A stretch of 64,000 nt of DNA from Enterobacterales bacterium. GTDB taxonomy: Bacteria; Pseudomonadota; Gammaproteobacteria; Enterobacterales; Kangiellaceae. Shown piece by piece: positions 1 to 10,383 of this stretch. The translations under genes and the position numbers were made by a program. The DNA lies in assembly GCA_030949565.1 (NCBI GenBank), contig JAUZSK010000092.1, positions 1-64,000 on the forward strand, given 5' to 3'. Each line of letters starts with the position of its first letter. Position 1 is the first letter of the stretch. Below the pieces are notes generated by a model. The model worked only from the letters and a program-made list of their open reading frames with translations. It was not told where the DNA came from and ran no database searches.

Positions 1-1505
1 CTACTCGCACCCTACATCATTAATTTTACCAGCCAAAAGCCATTTGAATGGCAATTAATGGATTATATCCTTTGTTTGCCATAGTCTGAAGATAACTTGA
101 AATTCGACAATAAGCTTGAGCGTATCTAACGGTTCTAAAACAACCCGACACCTTTGCTTTACCCTGGCTATTCTTAAATCACGCTCGGCTCGATTATTGG
201 TAAATGAAACATGAGAGTTCTTCGCAAACAATAATACAGATTGTTCATTCTCACTCATTCTTTCCCATAAATTATGAGCCTCTGATTTTTGTTATTCTAC
301 CGCGCTTACCGCTGGGTTTGGGTGGCACAGGCGGTAATTCTTTGTCTCCGCGCGTGATAATATTTCTAAACCGTTTCTGTAAATTAGCATAATCTTTAAT
401 CGGTCAGTTTCTTTTGCTCATTCTTCGAGACCTTGGCACAGGTTTCTTTTAGAAGACGCTTCTCATATTTTTAGCCCAAACATACCCATTGGACTCAACA
501 ACAAACGTCAACTCACGCACTCAAATGTGAACCACATAACCCATGCCCACAATGTCGATAGGAAAAATAAGATGCCCAACAATCATGGATGATCACGCCG
601 CCATAACGCGGCACAATATCAATCGTATCAATGGCTTTAATGCCCCTCCCGCGATCTAGGCATTTTAACGTAATATCGCCAGCTGAATAAACATGGACCC
701 AGTGGTTCTTTTTATCCACTCTTAGTGAGGTTTCATCGACATTCATTGCCGGCATTTTTAATAATGCTTCTTTGGCTGAAACCTCCCACTCTTCTAAGGC
801 TTGATGAAGGCGCCATACAAACTTCCAATAAGCTTGCTTCTGCAAGCGTGACATCCATCATTGATTTGACTAATTTCTGAACACGGTTAAGTGCCACCAT
901 CTGACAAACTAGCAAATTGATCACAAAAGCCTTTAGGCCATCGCCATACTGAAGCGGGCCATGCAAGCCGGCAGGAAACGATGCTTTTACGGTTGAATCA
1001 CACGATGGACACTGTTTAATTTGAACATCAACATGCTCAACCACTTTTTCAAAAACAATATCAATTTTTGTGCGTCGTTCAGACTCAGTGCTGGCAGTGG
1101 CGTTTAAGTCTTCACCACACCGATCACAGTTATAAACTTCAATGGTAGTAACCGTTTCTATCGTGCGTGTATTGTTAGCCGTGAGTGGGTTTTCTGTTTT
1201 CCCTTACCATTGCTTCCTGAACAGGCTTTAAAGCGGACCTCATCTTTATCTGTTTGTGAGGAAGGAATACCTGAATTCTTATTATTTTTCTTGGTGGATT
1301 TTTCAAGAAATATGGAAAGCATGAGTTCCATGATCATAAACATACTGTTCATCAGAAATTTTATTTCAGTTGTGATTTTTCCGCTGGCACACAATTGTTC
1401 AAAGTCAGCCTTGATGCGACTGACTTCATTACGAACAGTTGTTTTGTCTACGTTTGACACTAAGAAAATCACCTTAAACCTTTGCTGTAGGTTTGATGAT
1501 AACAT
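1..1505 (-). pseudogene. IS66 TnpC-like transposase, frameshifted
   Basis: This is the transposase gene of IS66 copy 1. The start ATG is at 1505 and the stop (complement of cta) is at 1-3. It matches the intact reading frame of copy 3 but is broken into several frames by small indels, for example near 1200 in the linker after the helical N-terminus, near 840, near 520 and near 290. The N-terminal helical region, the CDRCGEDL zinc-finger region and the DDE residues (VDETS, HDCWA, NRAERD) are recognisable only piecewise. As written it cannot make a full transposase. Either it has decayed or the sequence carries indel errors. Confidence 0.85.
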
Positions 1506-1731
1506 GGCTTTTTCGACTCTCTGAGCGGTGCTCTGCTAGACGTTCTCTGTCGGGTTGAAGCTTGGAATCAAAGTTTTTAGGAAACGATCTTATTTGATCC
1601 GTTTGGGATCTCTAGCGATCTCATTTTATACGGACTTAGGAAAGTAGTTTTTTCGTCCAAAAACTGTCAAGTATTATTTTTATTTTTTCTGAATATGTTC
1701 AGTTTTTAGATGCTACTGGGTGAGTAGTTAC
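1..1731 (-). mobile_element. IS66-family element, copy 1 (ISBst12-like, tnpC only)
   Basis: Nearly the same 1.73-kb sequence occurs at 10384-12113 and 41449-44844 in the opposite orientation. The right boundary is the terminal repeat ending GAGTAGTTAC at 1731; the other end is cut by the window start, which lacks about 4 bases of the terminus. The element carries a single transposase gene and no tnpA or tnpB, as in the ISBst12 subgroup of IS66. The flanking 8 bp at 1732-1739 (GATTGTAC) should be one half of the target duplication; its partner lies outside the window. It sits inside a MASE3-PAS sensor gene. Confidence 0.88.
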
Positions 1732-2815
1732 GATTGTACGAGTAATGTGGGTTCATCATCAAGCTCAATAGTCCCAAGAGCTAAAAGGAAAAACAATTAC
1801 TCGGCGGATGGTGAATTTCGAATATTTCATTCACCTCTTGTTTTCTAATTGATTGACAAATAGAGCAGTCTTGCCGTTCAATCGAACTATCGTGAAAGAG
1901 CGGGTGGACATTCTTTTGTAGAAGATCCGATTTTTTAGTCTTTAATAACCTAGCGGCGGCATCATTGACATGAAGTATGTCACCAGCAGTATTTAATATA
2001 AGGGTTGGATTGGGAATGGCTTCATAACTAATTAACTTCATCTCCAGCATTTCATAGGGTTTGTCGATTAACTTCTTAACGAAAACATCATAAATTAGTG
2101 CAAGTGAAATAAGCCTTAGAAAGTGACCTGCTGCAAACGTATTGTCCAAAAACTGGCTATAACGGGTAAAAGTATATTCTGCTAAAATGGCAATGAATAA
2201 TGCGGCACTTAAATTATTAAAGAGAGTGATTGATAATTGGTTTTTACGTTTGATAAAATTAATCAAAGCGAGGGCCAGAATGACTATTACTAGGAATTCA
2301 AGGTTTATTTTGGTCTTAGTTAGACCGTTTAGGTCGATTAGTATAGGTGATTGATAATTAACGGCCAACCAAAAAATAGTGATGGCTATAGCGCCAGTCA
2401 CGAGAAAAATCTGATTTTTTGTTAAAATAAGTGGAAAACGAATTGAGACTAAAAATAAAGCAAAGGCTTCAAAAAGACGAGCGTAGATCCAAAAATGAAG
2501 GGTAACCTGAGCATGATCGAGGATAAAAAAGGACATCCCTTTCATGGTTAGCATATGGGCAATGCCCAAAAGGGAAACCCAAAAATAACTACAGCCAAGA
2601 AATAGAAAAAATGTTCCGTTAATAAAGCGCTTATTGTGCCACATGGTTAGAAATATCTGTAGTCCGATAAAGGAAGATAAAAGCTCCACAAGGACATGAA
2701 ATAGCAGCGGATTAAATTGAAATGTTAACCATAAAATCGTTAGGCTAAGAGTCCAAAATACCCAGTTTTCAATGCTGTTGATACGGAATAAATGGCGGAT
2801 GAGGCTGTTTGTCAT
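1732..2815 (-). pseudogene. MASE3-PAS sensor protein, 3' end cut by IS66 copy 1
   Basis: The reading frame starts with ATG at 2815 preceded by an AGAGAAG-like ribosome site. The first 240 or so residues form a multi-helix membrane region matching MASE3 (LFHVLVELLSSFIGLQIF, then LLGIAHMLTMKGM). A PAS domain follows (NPTLILNTAGDILHVNDAAA). The frame stops at 1781, but a one-base shift in a T run (as read on the minus strand) near 1790 restores a PAS continuation (ALGTIELDDEPTLLVQ) right up to the IS junction. The output domain (kinase or GGDEF) would lie beyond the IS, outside this window. Its signal is unknown. The gene is probably inactive because of the IS. Confidence 0.75.
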
Positions 2816-3190
2816 GATACTTCTCTGTATTTAAAATAGCTATCTCATGAGCAATATCAAAAAATGCACTCACATCAATCATAATAGAGCAATAGATAAA
2901 ATGCTCTAACCAAAGTCCATTAGTCTTAATTATAATAGGGCTTTATGTACGAGTAACCATTATTTAATAGGGGATATGGATTTTAATGATCTGGATCAAT
3001 AGAAAACGGATAATATCAGCGTTTTAAGGGGTTCTTATGCGTGATATAGGCGGTATTTGTTTAAGGTCTATACAGGTCAAGCTTTCAACCCCACTGGTAA
3101 AAAGCCCTAACTTTGCTTTTTGTGTCTATCCAGTTACAATGAAGCTCTGTAATGATAATTTGATTGTTAGATTTGACTAAATTAGTAAAA
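2816..3190. other. 375-bp divergent intergenic region, no gene seen
   Basis: This region separates the leftward MASE3 gene from the rightward S41-type gene. I see no convincing reading frame or RNA gene. It contains one FNR/CRP-like palindrome (annotated separately at 2986-2999). Confidence 0.6.
2986..2999. promoter_or_regulatory. FNR/CRP-like palindrome
   Basis: The 14-mer ATGATCTGGATCAA matches the FNR consensus TTGAT-N4-ATCAA at 9 of 10 defined positions. It lies about 170 bp upstream of the MASE3 gene start and about 190 bp upstream of the S41-type gene. This is a pattern match only; I cannot tell which gene it would control. Confidence 0.4.
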
Positions 3191-4768
3191 ATGTTTGCTT
3201 TCATCAAGCTGAATTTAATACTGTCGGCGCTATTTTTGTCTGCTTGCGCCATAAAGCCCCTTGAATATCCGACAGACATCGCTCCTATTGATAGAGATCG
3301 GGTTACTTCATTAATTGCGGTCGAATTGCTACGCCAGGATATCAATCAATTGGTTAAAATGGTTCAAAGTATTCATCCTGAGCCCTTTGCCATCATTTCT
3401 AAAATACATTTTTTGGAACAAGCCGAACGGATTAAACAGTCGCTTCAGTATCCTTTATCACGCAGTGAATTTTATATTCGGATTGCTCCACTGGTTGCCC
3501 AACTAAGAGATATCCATAGTCAAATTAAATTACCCAAATATCCCCCTAGTAACTCACATAATAACAATAGACTCTTCCCTTTAGCCGTTCTATATGAAAA
3601 ACAAGGCTTGTATGTGGCTGCGGATCTTTCTCCAAATCCTCAAATTCGTAGTGGTTCGCAGATTGTATCGATTAACGGCGCGCCTATTGATTTTTTACTA
3701 GATGTCATGCGGCGCATGACAGCTTATGAAACTCAGGCAGGATTACGGCGCCGAGTTCAAATCGATTTTCCTTGGCTACTTTGGGTAATGGGCTATGCAA
3801 GTCAAAATTACCAAATTGAATATCTATCTGGATTAGAGTTGAAACGTGTGGAACTAGAAGGGATTATGCCGGTAACTTCCTCGTCAAAGAATGAAACAGA
3901 GGGAACTCTAGTTAAATCTGTCACTGAAACTAACGCCGCGCCATCAGGACTGATTAAGGAAGAAGATCAGCCTATCGCATCATTTTATGGATCCAGCCAA
4001 TTAGCAGATAACACCCGACTATTATGGTTTAATGATTTCAAAGAAAAACCACAGGCATTTCAGCAGTTTTTACAGCATGAGTTTGAAACTATGCAAAGGC
4101 AAGCGAGTGAGAAACTGATTATTGACGTAAGATACAATGACGGCGGCCTTTCTCAAAATATCAAAACATTATTGAGTTATATAAGCAATAAACCGGTTTA
4201 CTGGAGTCAACGGGGAGAGTTGCAGATTAGTTCGGCCTTTAAAATACTACATCATCAGAAAACCAAGCAAAGAAGGAAAAACAAGTACAAGTGGGGTCTT
4301 CAATGGCTCCCGCTAGAGTGGACGGATACCTTGCAGTATGAAATATCCTGGAGTGACAATGGTGAAAAAATCGCCGTTAATTTTGAACCGGTTGAGCCTA
4401 AGCAGACCTATCTTCCCAACAATATACTACTCTTGGTCAATGGATTTTGCTATTCAGCTTGTAGTAGCTTAGTTGCCACTGTTAATCAATATTCTTTGGC
4501 TCAAACTCTGGGTGAAATCAGTGGTAATTATGCGCGAGTACAATACGCTTACCCTATTGTAAGTCAGCTTAAAAACAGCCATTTAAAGTTAATGTTGCCC
4601 ACCATGAAATTGGAGTTTACACAGGTTGAAATTGATAGACGGAGCATTATGAACGAAGCAACAAGTTTGGTAAAACCTAAAATTACTATGCAGAGAAGTC
4701 AGCAGGATATTGTTGAACAGCGTGATGCAGTGTTGTCAAAGGCTTTATTGATATTGGAAAATGACTGA
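3191..4768 (+). CDS. S41-family (tail-specific protease-like) lipoprotein
   Basis: The product is about 525 residues from the ATG at 3191. A longer frame exists with a TTG start at 3164, but the ATG places a normal lipoprotein signal at the N-terminus with lipobox LSAC, so I prefer it. The middle holds a PDZ-like stretch (QIRSGSQIVSINGAPIDFLL). The C-terminal half fits the S41 peptidase fold: KLIIDVRYNDGGLSQNI, then NGFCYSACSSLVATV, where the Ser in the YSACSS segment is the likely nucleophile. It is presumably anchored to the outer membrane and periplasmic. The substrate is unknown. It stands alone between intergenic regions. Confidence 0.75.
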   Translation: MFAFIKLNLILSALFLSACAIKPLEYPTDIAPIDRDRVTSLIAVELLRQDINQLVKMVQSIHPEPFAIISKIHFLEQAERIKQSLQYPLSRSEFYIRIAPLVAQLRDIHSQIKLPKYPPSNSHNNNRLFPLAVLYEKQGLYVAADLSPNPQIRSGSQIVSINGAPIDFLLDVMRRMTAYETQAGLRRRVQIDFPWLLWVMGYASQNYQIEYLSGLELKRVELEGIMPVTSSSKNETEGTLVKSVTETNAAPSGLIKEEDQPIASFYGSSQLADNTRLLWFNDFKEKPQAFQQFLQHEFETMQRQASEKLIIDVRYNDGGLSQNIKTLLSYISNKPVYWSQRGELQISSAFKILHHQKTKQRRKNKYKWGLQWLPLEWTDTLQYEISWSDNGEKIAVNFEPVEPKQTYLPNNILLLVNGFCYSACSSLVATVNQYSLAQTLGEISGNYARVQYAYPIVSQLKNSHLKLMLPTMKLEFTQVEIDRRSIMNEATSLVKPKITMQRSQQDIVEQRDAVLSKALLILEND

Positions 4769-4886
4769 TAGTAAGCAATCCAAAGGCTCCCCCATTGCAA
4801 TACACGCAAAATTTTTACTCTCAAGCACTAGCAAAATGACCATTTTCGACTATGCTTAAAAATAGAGGCAATGAAGGAGTATCAAA

Positions 4887-5155
4887 ATGAGTAAATGGGT
4901 AACAAAGGATCTTGAAAACTATTGCAAAAACTAAATGAAGTACCTTTTACCGATGATCGCGATAGTAAACAGCTAAGTATTTTGATGCATGGCTTCGCGC
5001 AGCTCAATAATAGTGTTATGGATAAAGTGGCTGCAAAAACACGTGTTGCAATCAATAATATGCAAACTGACAAATCAACTACTGATATTGTTGGTGCCTC
5101 AAAGCATCAAGACATGACAGAAGATGAATTAACCCGGTTGAGACCGATCCGTTAA
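4887..5155 (+). pseudogene. Small unknown protein, reading frame broken once
   Basis: An ATG at 4887 follows a good ribosome site (AAGGAG at 4874-4879) and encodes MSKWVTKDLEN before the frame stops. A one-base shift near 4921 opens a 75-residue continuation (QKLNEVPFTDDRDSKQ... to DELTRLRPIR). Together this gives about 89 residues, hydrophilic and helical, with no motif I recognise. The clean ribosome site and well-behaved C-terminal part suggest a real small gene with one indel. Function unknown. Confidence 0.5.
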
Positions 5156-5255
5156 AATTACCCCGCCAAATCTTCCGTAAAACAGCTAATTTGCTTACAA
5201 GTGGCTTTTGTTCGCTCAGTTTGTCTCTCAATAGATACCCCTTATCCAAATGCAG

Positions 5256-5264
5256 TGATATAAT
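5256..5264 (+). promoter_or_regulatory. Extended -10 promoter for miaB-phoH-ybeY
   Basis: TGATATAAT gives a perfect TATAAT hexamer with the extended TGn motif, about 50 bp upstream of the miaB start. No good -35 hexamer is visible at the usual spacing, which fits an extended -10 promoter. Confidence 0.5.
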
Positions 5265-5314
5265 CGCGTTTTTCTAAGATAAGCCTTAACCAGATAAAAC
5301 GATTATTGAACAAT

Positions 5315-6641
5315 ATGAGCAAAAAAACTATATATTAAAACTTGGGGTTGCCAGATGAATGATTATGATTCATCAAGAATGGCTGATCTATTAAAAGTAA
5401 CTCACCAGTTAGAACTTACAGACAATCCCAAAGACGCCGATTTTTTGGTTTTAAATACTTGTTCTATCAGAGAAAAAGCTCAGGAAAAGGTGTTTTCTAA
5501 GCTTGGTGAATGGAAAAATTTTAAAAAAGACAAACCGGATCTTATGATTGCGGTTGGCGGTTGTGTCGCTAGTCAAGAGGGCGCGGCGATCCGCAAACGC
5601 GCGCCCTACGTCGATATGGTTTTTGGCCCGCAAACGCTACATCGCTTACCCACTATGATCAATCAGGTTAAAAAAAAGATCATAAGCCTGTCATTGATAC
5701 CTCATTTCCAGAAATTGAAAAGTTTGATCAATTGCCGGTTCAGCAGGTGGAAGGGGTGAGCGCTTTTGTTTCTATTATGGAAGGTTGCAGTAAATATTGT
5801 ACTTTTTTGCGTCGTCCCTTACACACGTGGAGAGGAAGTCAGTCGACCTTTTGATGATGTGATTGCCGAAGTCGTATCCGTTGCCGAAAAAGGTGTTCGG
5901 GAAGTTAATCTTCTAGGGCAAAATGTTAACGCATATCGCGGTAAAACACACGATGGTGATGAAGCCGATTTAGCCGATTTGATTGAGCTTATCGCAGCCA
6001 TTGAAGGAATTGACCGGATCAGATTTACCACATCACACCCGGTTGAGTTTTCACAGCGCTTGATCGATGTTTATGCTCGTGTACCTGAGCTGGTGAGTCA
6101 TTTACATCTACCGGTACAGAGTGGATCCGATCGTATTCTAGCGGCAATGAAGCGTGGACACATGGTGCTAGAGTACAAGTCTAAGATTAGGAAACTAAGA
6201 GAAATTCGACCTGATTTAAGTATGTCTTCCGATTTTATTATCGGTTTTCCTGGTGAAACTGAAAAAGACTTCCAAGAGACTATGAAGTTAATTGCAGATA
6301 TTGATTTTGATATGAGTTTTAGTTTTATTTACAGCGCCCGTCCTGGTACACCAGCGGCAGAAATTAAAGATGACACTCCATTAGAGGTTAAGAAAAAACG
6401 CTTGTCCTTGTTACAGCAGCGCCTTAATCAGCAGTCTCAAGCTCACGCCCGAAAAATGCTCGGTAGTGTTCAACGTGTCTTGGTCGAAGGCCCATCAAAG
6501 AAAGATCCAATGCAACTCGCAGGACGCACCGAGAACAATCGGGTGGTTAATTTTGATGGTCAAAAACAAATGATAGGTCAATTTATTGATGTAAAAATCA
6601 ATGAAATATTGCCTAACTCGATGCGCGGTGAAGTGGTTTAA
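5315..6641 (+). pseudogene. miaB: MiaB tRNA-2-methylthio-N6-isopentenyladenosine synthase, frameshifted
   Basis: MiaB is a radical-SAM methylthiotransferase acting on i6A37 of tRNAs. The parts visible are [17 protein letters not shown] and GGCVASQEG in the N-terminal Fe-S domain, [10 protein letters not shown] for the radical-SAM cluster, and a C-terminal TRAM domain. The ATG at 5315 leads into MSKK, but seven A instead of six shift the frame. Further shifts lie in the A run near 5675 and the T run near 5805. Correcting all three gives 441 residues, normal for the family. All three sit in homopolymers, so I suspect sequencing error. The stop is 2 bp before phoH, so they form an operon. Confidence 0.88.
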
Positions 6642-6643
6642 GC

Positions 6644-7609
6644 ATGAGTGTTGCATCCATAGAATTTTTGTTAGAGCCCTATAATACGCAAAAACTGGCG
6701 AGTTTAGCGGGACATATTGACGAGAATTTTCGACTCATTGAAAACCGTATGGGCGTCGAGATTTCTAATCGTGCTAACGTGTTCAAAGTCTATGGCGACC
6801 CAGCAACTATCGCTCTAGTGGAAGCGATGTTGGTCTCTTTGTATCAAGAAATTGACGATGCAAATCCATTAAGTATTGAAGCTCTGCATGTATTATTACA
6901 ATCTAATTGCCAGCAACTGACGGAAAAGCAAAAAGGTCTGGATGAAAAACACCTCGTAATAAAAACTAAGCGTGGACTGATTCGTCCTAGAGGCAATAAT
7001 CAGCAGCAGTATGTACAAAGTATATTAACAAGCGATATTACTTTTGGTGTGGGGCCTGCTGGAACCGGTAAAACCTATTTGGCTGTGGCCTGTGCCGTTG
7101 ATTCCTTGGAACGGCAAGAAGTGAGGCGCATTATTCTCACTCGTCCGGCAGTTGAAGCCGGTGAAAAGCTTGGTTTTCTGCCCGGCGACCTAAGCCAAAA
7201 AGTTGATCCCTACCTAAGACCACTCTATGATGCACTTTATGAAATGCTCGGTTTTGAAAAGGTGGCTAAGCTAGTTGAAAGCAATGTAATCGAAGTTGCA
7301 CCTTTAGCCTATATGCGTGGGCGCACGTTAAATGAATCTTTTATTATTGTGGATGAAAGTCAAAATACCACAAAAGAACAAATGAAGATGTTTCTCACAA
7401 GAATTGGTTTTAATTCTAAAGCGGTAGTCACCGGTGATATTACACAAATCGATTTGCCTAGTGGTAAACTATCGGGATTGCGTCAAGCGATAGATATCTT
7501 GTCAGAGGTGAAAGGCATTAGTTTTAGTTTCTTTCAATCCACTGATGTGGTTCGACATCCGGTGGTACAAAGAATTGTTGAAGCCTACGAAAAAAACGAT
7601 CCTATTTAG
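6644..7609 (+). CDS. ybeZ: PhoH-like ATPase (YbeZ)
   Basis: The product has 321 residues, the usual size of the PhoH-like ATPases encoded next to ybeY. The Walker A motif is GPAGTGKTYLA (about residues 138-148) and the Walker B motif is FIIVDESQNTT. A KH-like N-terminal part precedes the ATPase. PhoH-family proteins are thought to act in RNA metabolism together with the endoribonuclease YbeY. The start follows the miaB stop by 2 bp and ybeY follows after 36 bp, so the three genes should be co-transcribed. Confidence 0.93.
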   Translation: MSVASIEFLLEPYNTQKLASLAGHIDENFRLIENRMGVEISNRANVFKVYGDPATIALVEAMLVSLYQEIDDANPLSIEALHVLLQSNCQQLTEKQKGLDEKHLVIKTKRGLIRPRGNNQQQYVQSILTSDITFGVGPAGTGKTYLAVACAVDSLERQEVRRIILTRPAVEAGEKLGFLPGDLSQKVDPYLRPLYDALYEMLGFEKVAKLVESNVIEVAPLAYMRGRTLNESFIIVDESQNTTKEQMKMFLTRIGFNSKAVVTGDITQIDLPSGKLSGLRQAIDILSEVKGISFSFFQSTDVVRHPVVQRIVEAYEKNDPI

Positions 7610-7645
7610 CCTTTAAATCTTGACCTGATACAGAGTTCAGTTGCA

Positions 7646-8119
7646 ATGCAAATTCATTTAGACATACAAAATTCTATCGATGCCGATGATATTCCCACCC
7701 AAACTCAAATCGGTGAATGGATAAAAACCACGCTTAATCAGATTAACTATGAGGCTAATACCGCCTGTTTGACGCTGCGGATCGTATCCAGCGATGAGAT
7801 CCAGCAGCTTAATTCAGATTTTCGAGGAAAAGAGAGTCCAACCAATGTACTTTCTTTTCCTTTTGAAATTCCAGAGATGATTCCAGCCAGCGAGTTTGAG
7901 GGCGTTTTAGGCGATTTAGCCATTTGTCGTGATTTGGTTATTTCAGAAGCTCAGCAGCAAGATAAGCTGATTGAACATCATTGGGCGCACCTAATTGTGC
8001 ATGGTGTTTTGCATTTGCTTGGATATGATCATATTGAAGATCATGATGCCGAGGCTATGGAGTCATTAGAAGTTGTTATTCTAGCCAAGCACCAAATCAA
8101 AGATCCCTACTTGAGTTAA
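7646..8119 (+). CDS. ybeY: YbeY endoribonuclease / rRNA maturation factor
   Basis: The product has 157 residues with the zinc-binding signature [11 protein letters not shown] near residue 118. The upstream conserved segment ([24 protein letters not shown]) is also typical. YbeY acts in 16S rRNA 3' end maturation and ribosome quality control. It is the last gene of the miaB-phoH-ybeY run. The corC and lnt genes that often follow in gammaproteobacteria are absent; instead the 3' end overlaps by 4 bp the convergent histidine kinase gene. Confidence 0.95.
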   Translation: MQIHLDIQNSIDADDIPTQTQIGEWIKTTLNQINYEANTACLTLRIVSSDEIQQLNSDFRGKESPTNVLSFPFEIPEMIPASEFEGVLGDLAICRDLVISEAQQQDKLIEHHWAHLIVHGVLHLLGYDHIEDHDAEAMESLEVVILAKHQIKDPYLS

Positions 8120-10383
8120 TTTTCGACATTGAGTCTACAGGTGTTACACCACTGAGTAATGGTTGCAATCATGGTTTTAACATCGATGGGTTTTGCAATA
8201 TAATCATCCATCCCCGCCGATAACGCAAGTTCAATATCTTCGCGCATAACATTGGCAGTTAGCGCGATAATAGGAACCTGTATTTTAAGCTCTTTTCTGA
8301 TTTTTTTAGTAGCAGTATAACCATCCATGACCGGCATTTGACAATCCATTAATATTAGGGGATATTGGTTTTTAGTTAGAATTTCTATGGCTTCTTGACC
8401 ATTTTCTGCGACATCACATTCAATATTAAACTTCTTTAAAATGGCGACCGTTAATTGTTGATTAAATTGATTATCTTCAACTAATAGTACTTTTATATCG
8501 GTTATATTCTTATCATTGTGAGTTGGTTTCTTGATTGTGCGGTTTGATGTTTCTTTTTTCTTATTTCGTAGTTCATCTGAGATTCCAAAAGGTAGAGTTA
8601 AATTGAATTGACTACCCTCACCAAGCGTACTTTCAACTTCAAGTTTCCCGCCCATCATTTCAGATAATTGTTTGGAGATGGCAAGTCCGAGTCCGGTGCC
8701 GCCATATTTTCGCGTGGTAGAAATATCGGCTTGGCAGAAAGCCTCAAATAGCAATTCTTTTTGTCTTTCTGTCATGCCTATCCCTGTATCCGTGATTTGA
8801 ATTAGAAGTGTGGCTTTCTTTTGTGTTTTATCCAGCAGCTCAACACTAATTGACACATCTCCTTGTTCAGTAAATTTCATGGCATTATTTGATAAATTAA
8901 TTAGGATCTGTCTGAGTCTTAGTTCATCTCCGATTAAGCGCTGTTTAATTTTATTATCAACATCATAGCTTAGCTTTAAGCCCTTTTCAGAAGCTAAGTG
9001 GGATAGTAGATCAGCCACTTCCGATACTGTTGCATGAATGTCAAAAGCGATATTCTCAATGGCTAATTTATTGGCTTCTATTTTTGAGAAATCCAAGATA
9101 TCATTGAGTAGCCCAAGCAATGCTTTGGCACTGATATTCACCTTGTTAATATAGTCCCGTTGCTGAGGATCTAACTGTGTATCTAAGGCAAGATAACTCA
9201 TACCGATAATGGCGTTCATTGGGGTGCGTATTTCGTGACTCATATTGGCTAAAAATAAACTTTTTGCAGCATTCGCTTCTTCAGCACTAATGACTGCATC
9301 AGCGAGATGCTGCTGCTGCTGTTTGAGCGTGGTTATATCTTGAAAAGTAATGACGCAGCCGTCCCAATTGTTTAACTTATCAAAAACCGGAGCTGATGAA
9401 ATAGATACGGGGATACTGCTACCATCTCTTGTTTGTAGAATGACATTATCTGAACTGAAAATATCATCTCCAAGAAGCCGCTTTAATGTTTTTTGCTCAA
9501 GAGGAAAAATCTTATGACCTTCTTTATCTTTATTGTGAACAATCTTAGAAAAATCAAGACCAATCATTTGCTGGGTTGACCAGCCCAATAAACGCTCACT
9601 TTTAGGGTTAGCATAGGTGCAGATAGTATCCTTATTAACCACATAGACACCTTCTTCTAAAGCCTCTGTAATACTAGAGTAGAAACTTCTTTCTCGAATA
9701 AGCTGTTGCTCTATTCGCTTTCTATCGGTGATATCGGTTCTTATAGAAATATATTGAAAGGGTTTTTGTTGATCATCTAAAAATGGAACGATTGTAGTAT
9801 GAACCCAGTAGTGGACACCATTTTTATTTCTATTTTTTATTTCACCGGTCCAAACTTGACCTTTAGCAATCGTTCTCCACATATTTCTAAAAAAGTCTTC
9901 ATTATGTTCTGAAGATTTAATTAGACGATGATTACTTCCGAGAAGTTCATTGCGAGTATATTTTGAAATGTCACAAAAACGTTGATTGACATAGGTTATA
10001 TCGCCCCTGACATTGGTGATGGAGACGATCGCATGCTGGTCAAGAGCATATTGTTGAAAATCTAGTGAAGCAATGCTTTTTTTCAATTGGCGACTGGTAA
10101 TTGAAAGCTGATAGAAAACGCGAATGATGATCAAAATAAGGATAACGGTGAGTGCAACCCAACCGTATTGATAGCGTTTTGCGAGACGGTGCTGGTTGTT
10201 GTAGTAGTCGTTATATACGATATTTAGTTCATTAATTTTCTCAGGGACCTTATCATTTAATACGTCTTTTAATAGACGCTGTGTTTCTTGTTGTGTCTCG
10301 ATAAAGCGTTCAGAGTGGAGCAATAGGATATCTAGTTGTTGAGATATTTTAGGTGGTAGCTTTCTTTTAATTAATGAAATTTC
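8116..10383 (-). pseudogene. Hybrid histidine kinase, C-terminal part (PAS-PAS-HisKA-HATPase-REC), split by IS66
   Basis: This is the 3' portion of a sensor kinase whose 5' portion lies at 12114-12682 beyond IS66 copy 2. It encodes a helical segment, one transmembrane helix ([19 protein letters not shown]), PAS 1 with PAC, PAS 2, the HisKA box SHEIRTPMN, an HATPase domain ([18 protein letters not shown]) and a receiver (LLVEDN near its start, [11 protein letters not shown] with the phosphorylated Asp). Removing the IS and one 8-bp duplication rejoins the two parts in frame as [13 protein letters not shown], giving a protein of about 945 residues. A GTG inside the IS end could start a shortened protein lacking the sensor domain. 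Confidence 0.88.
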
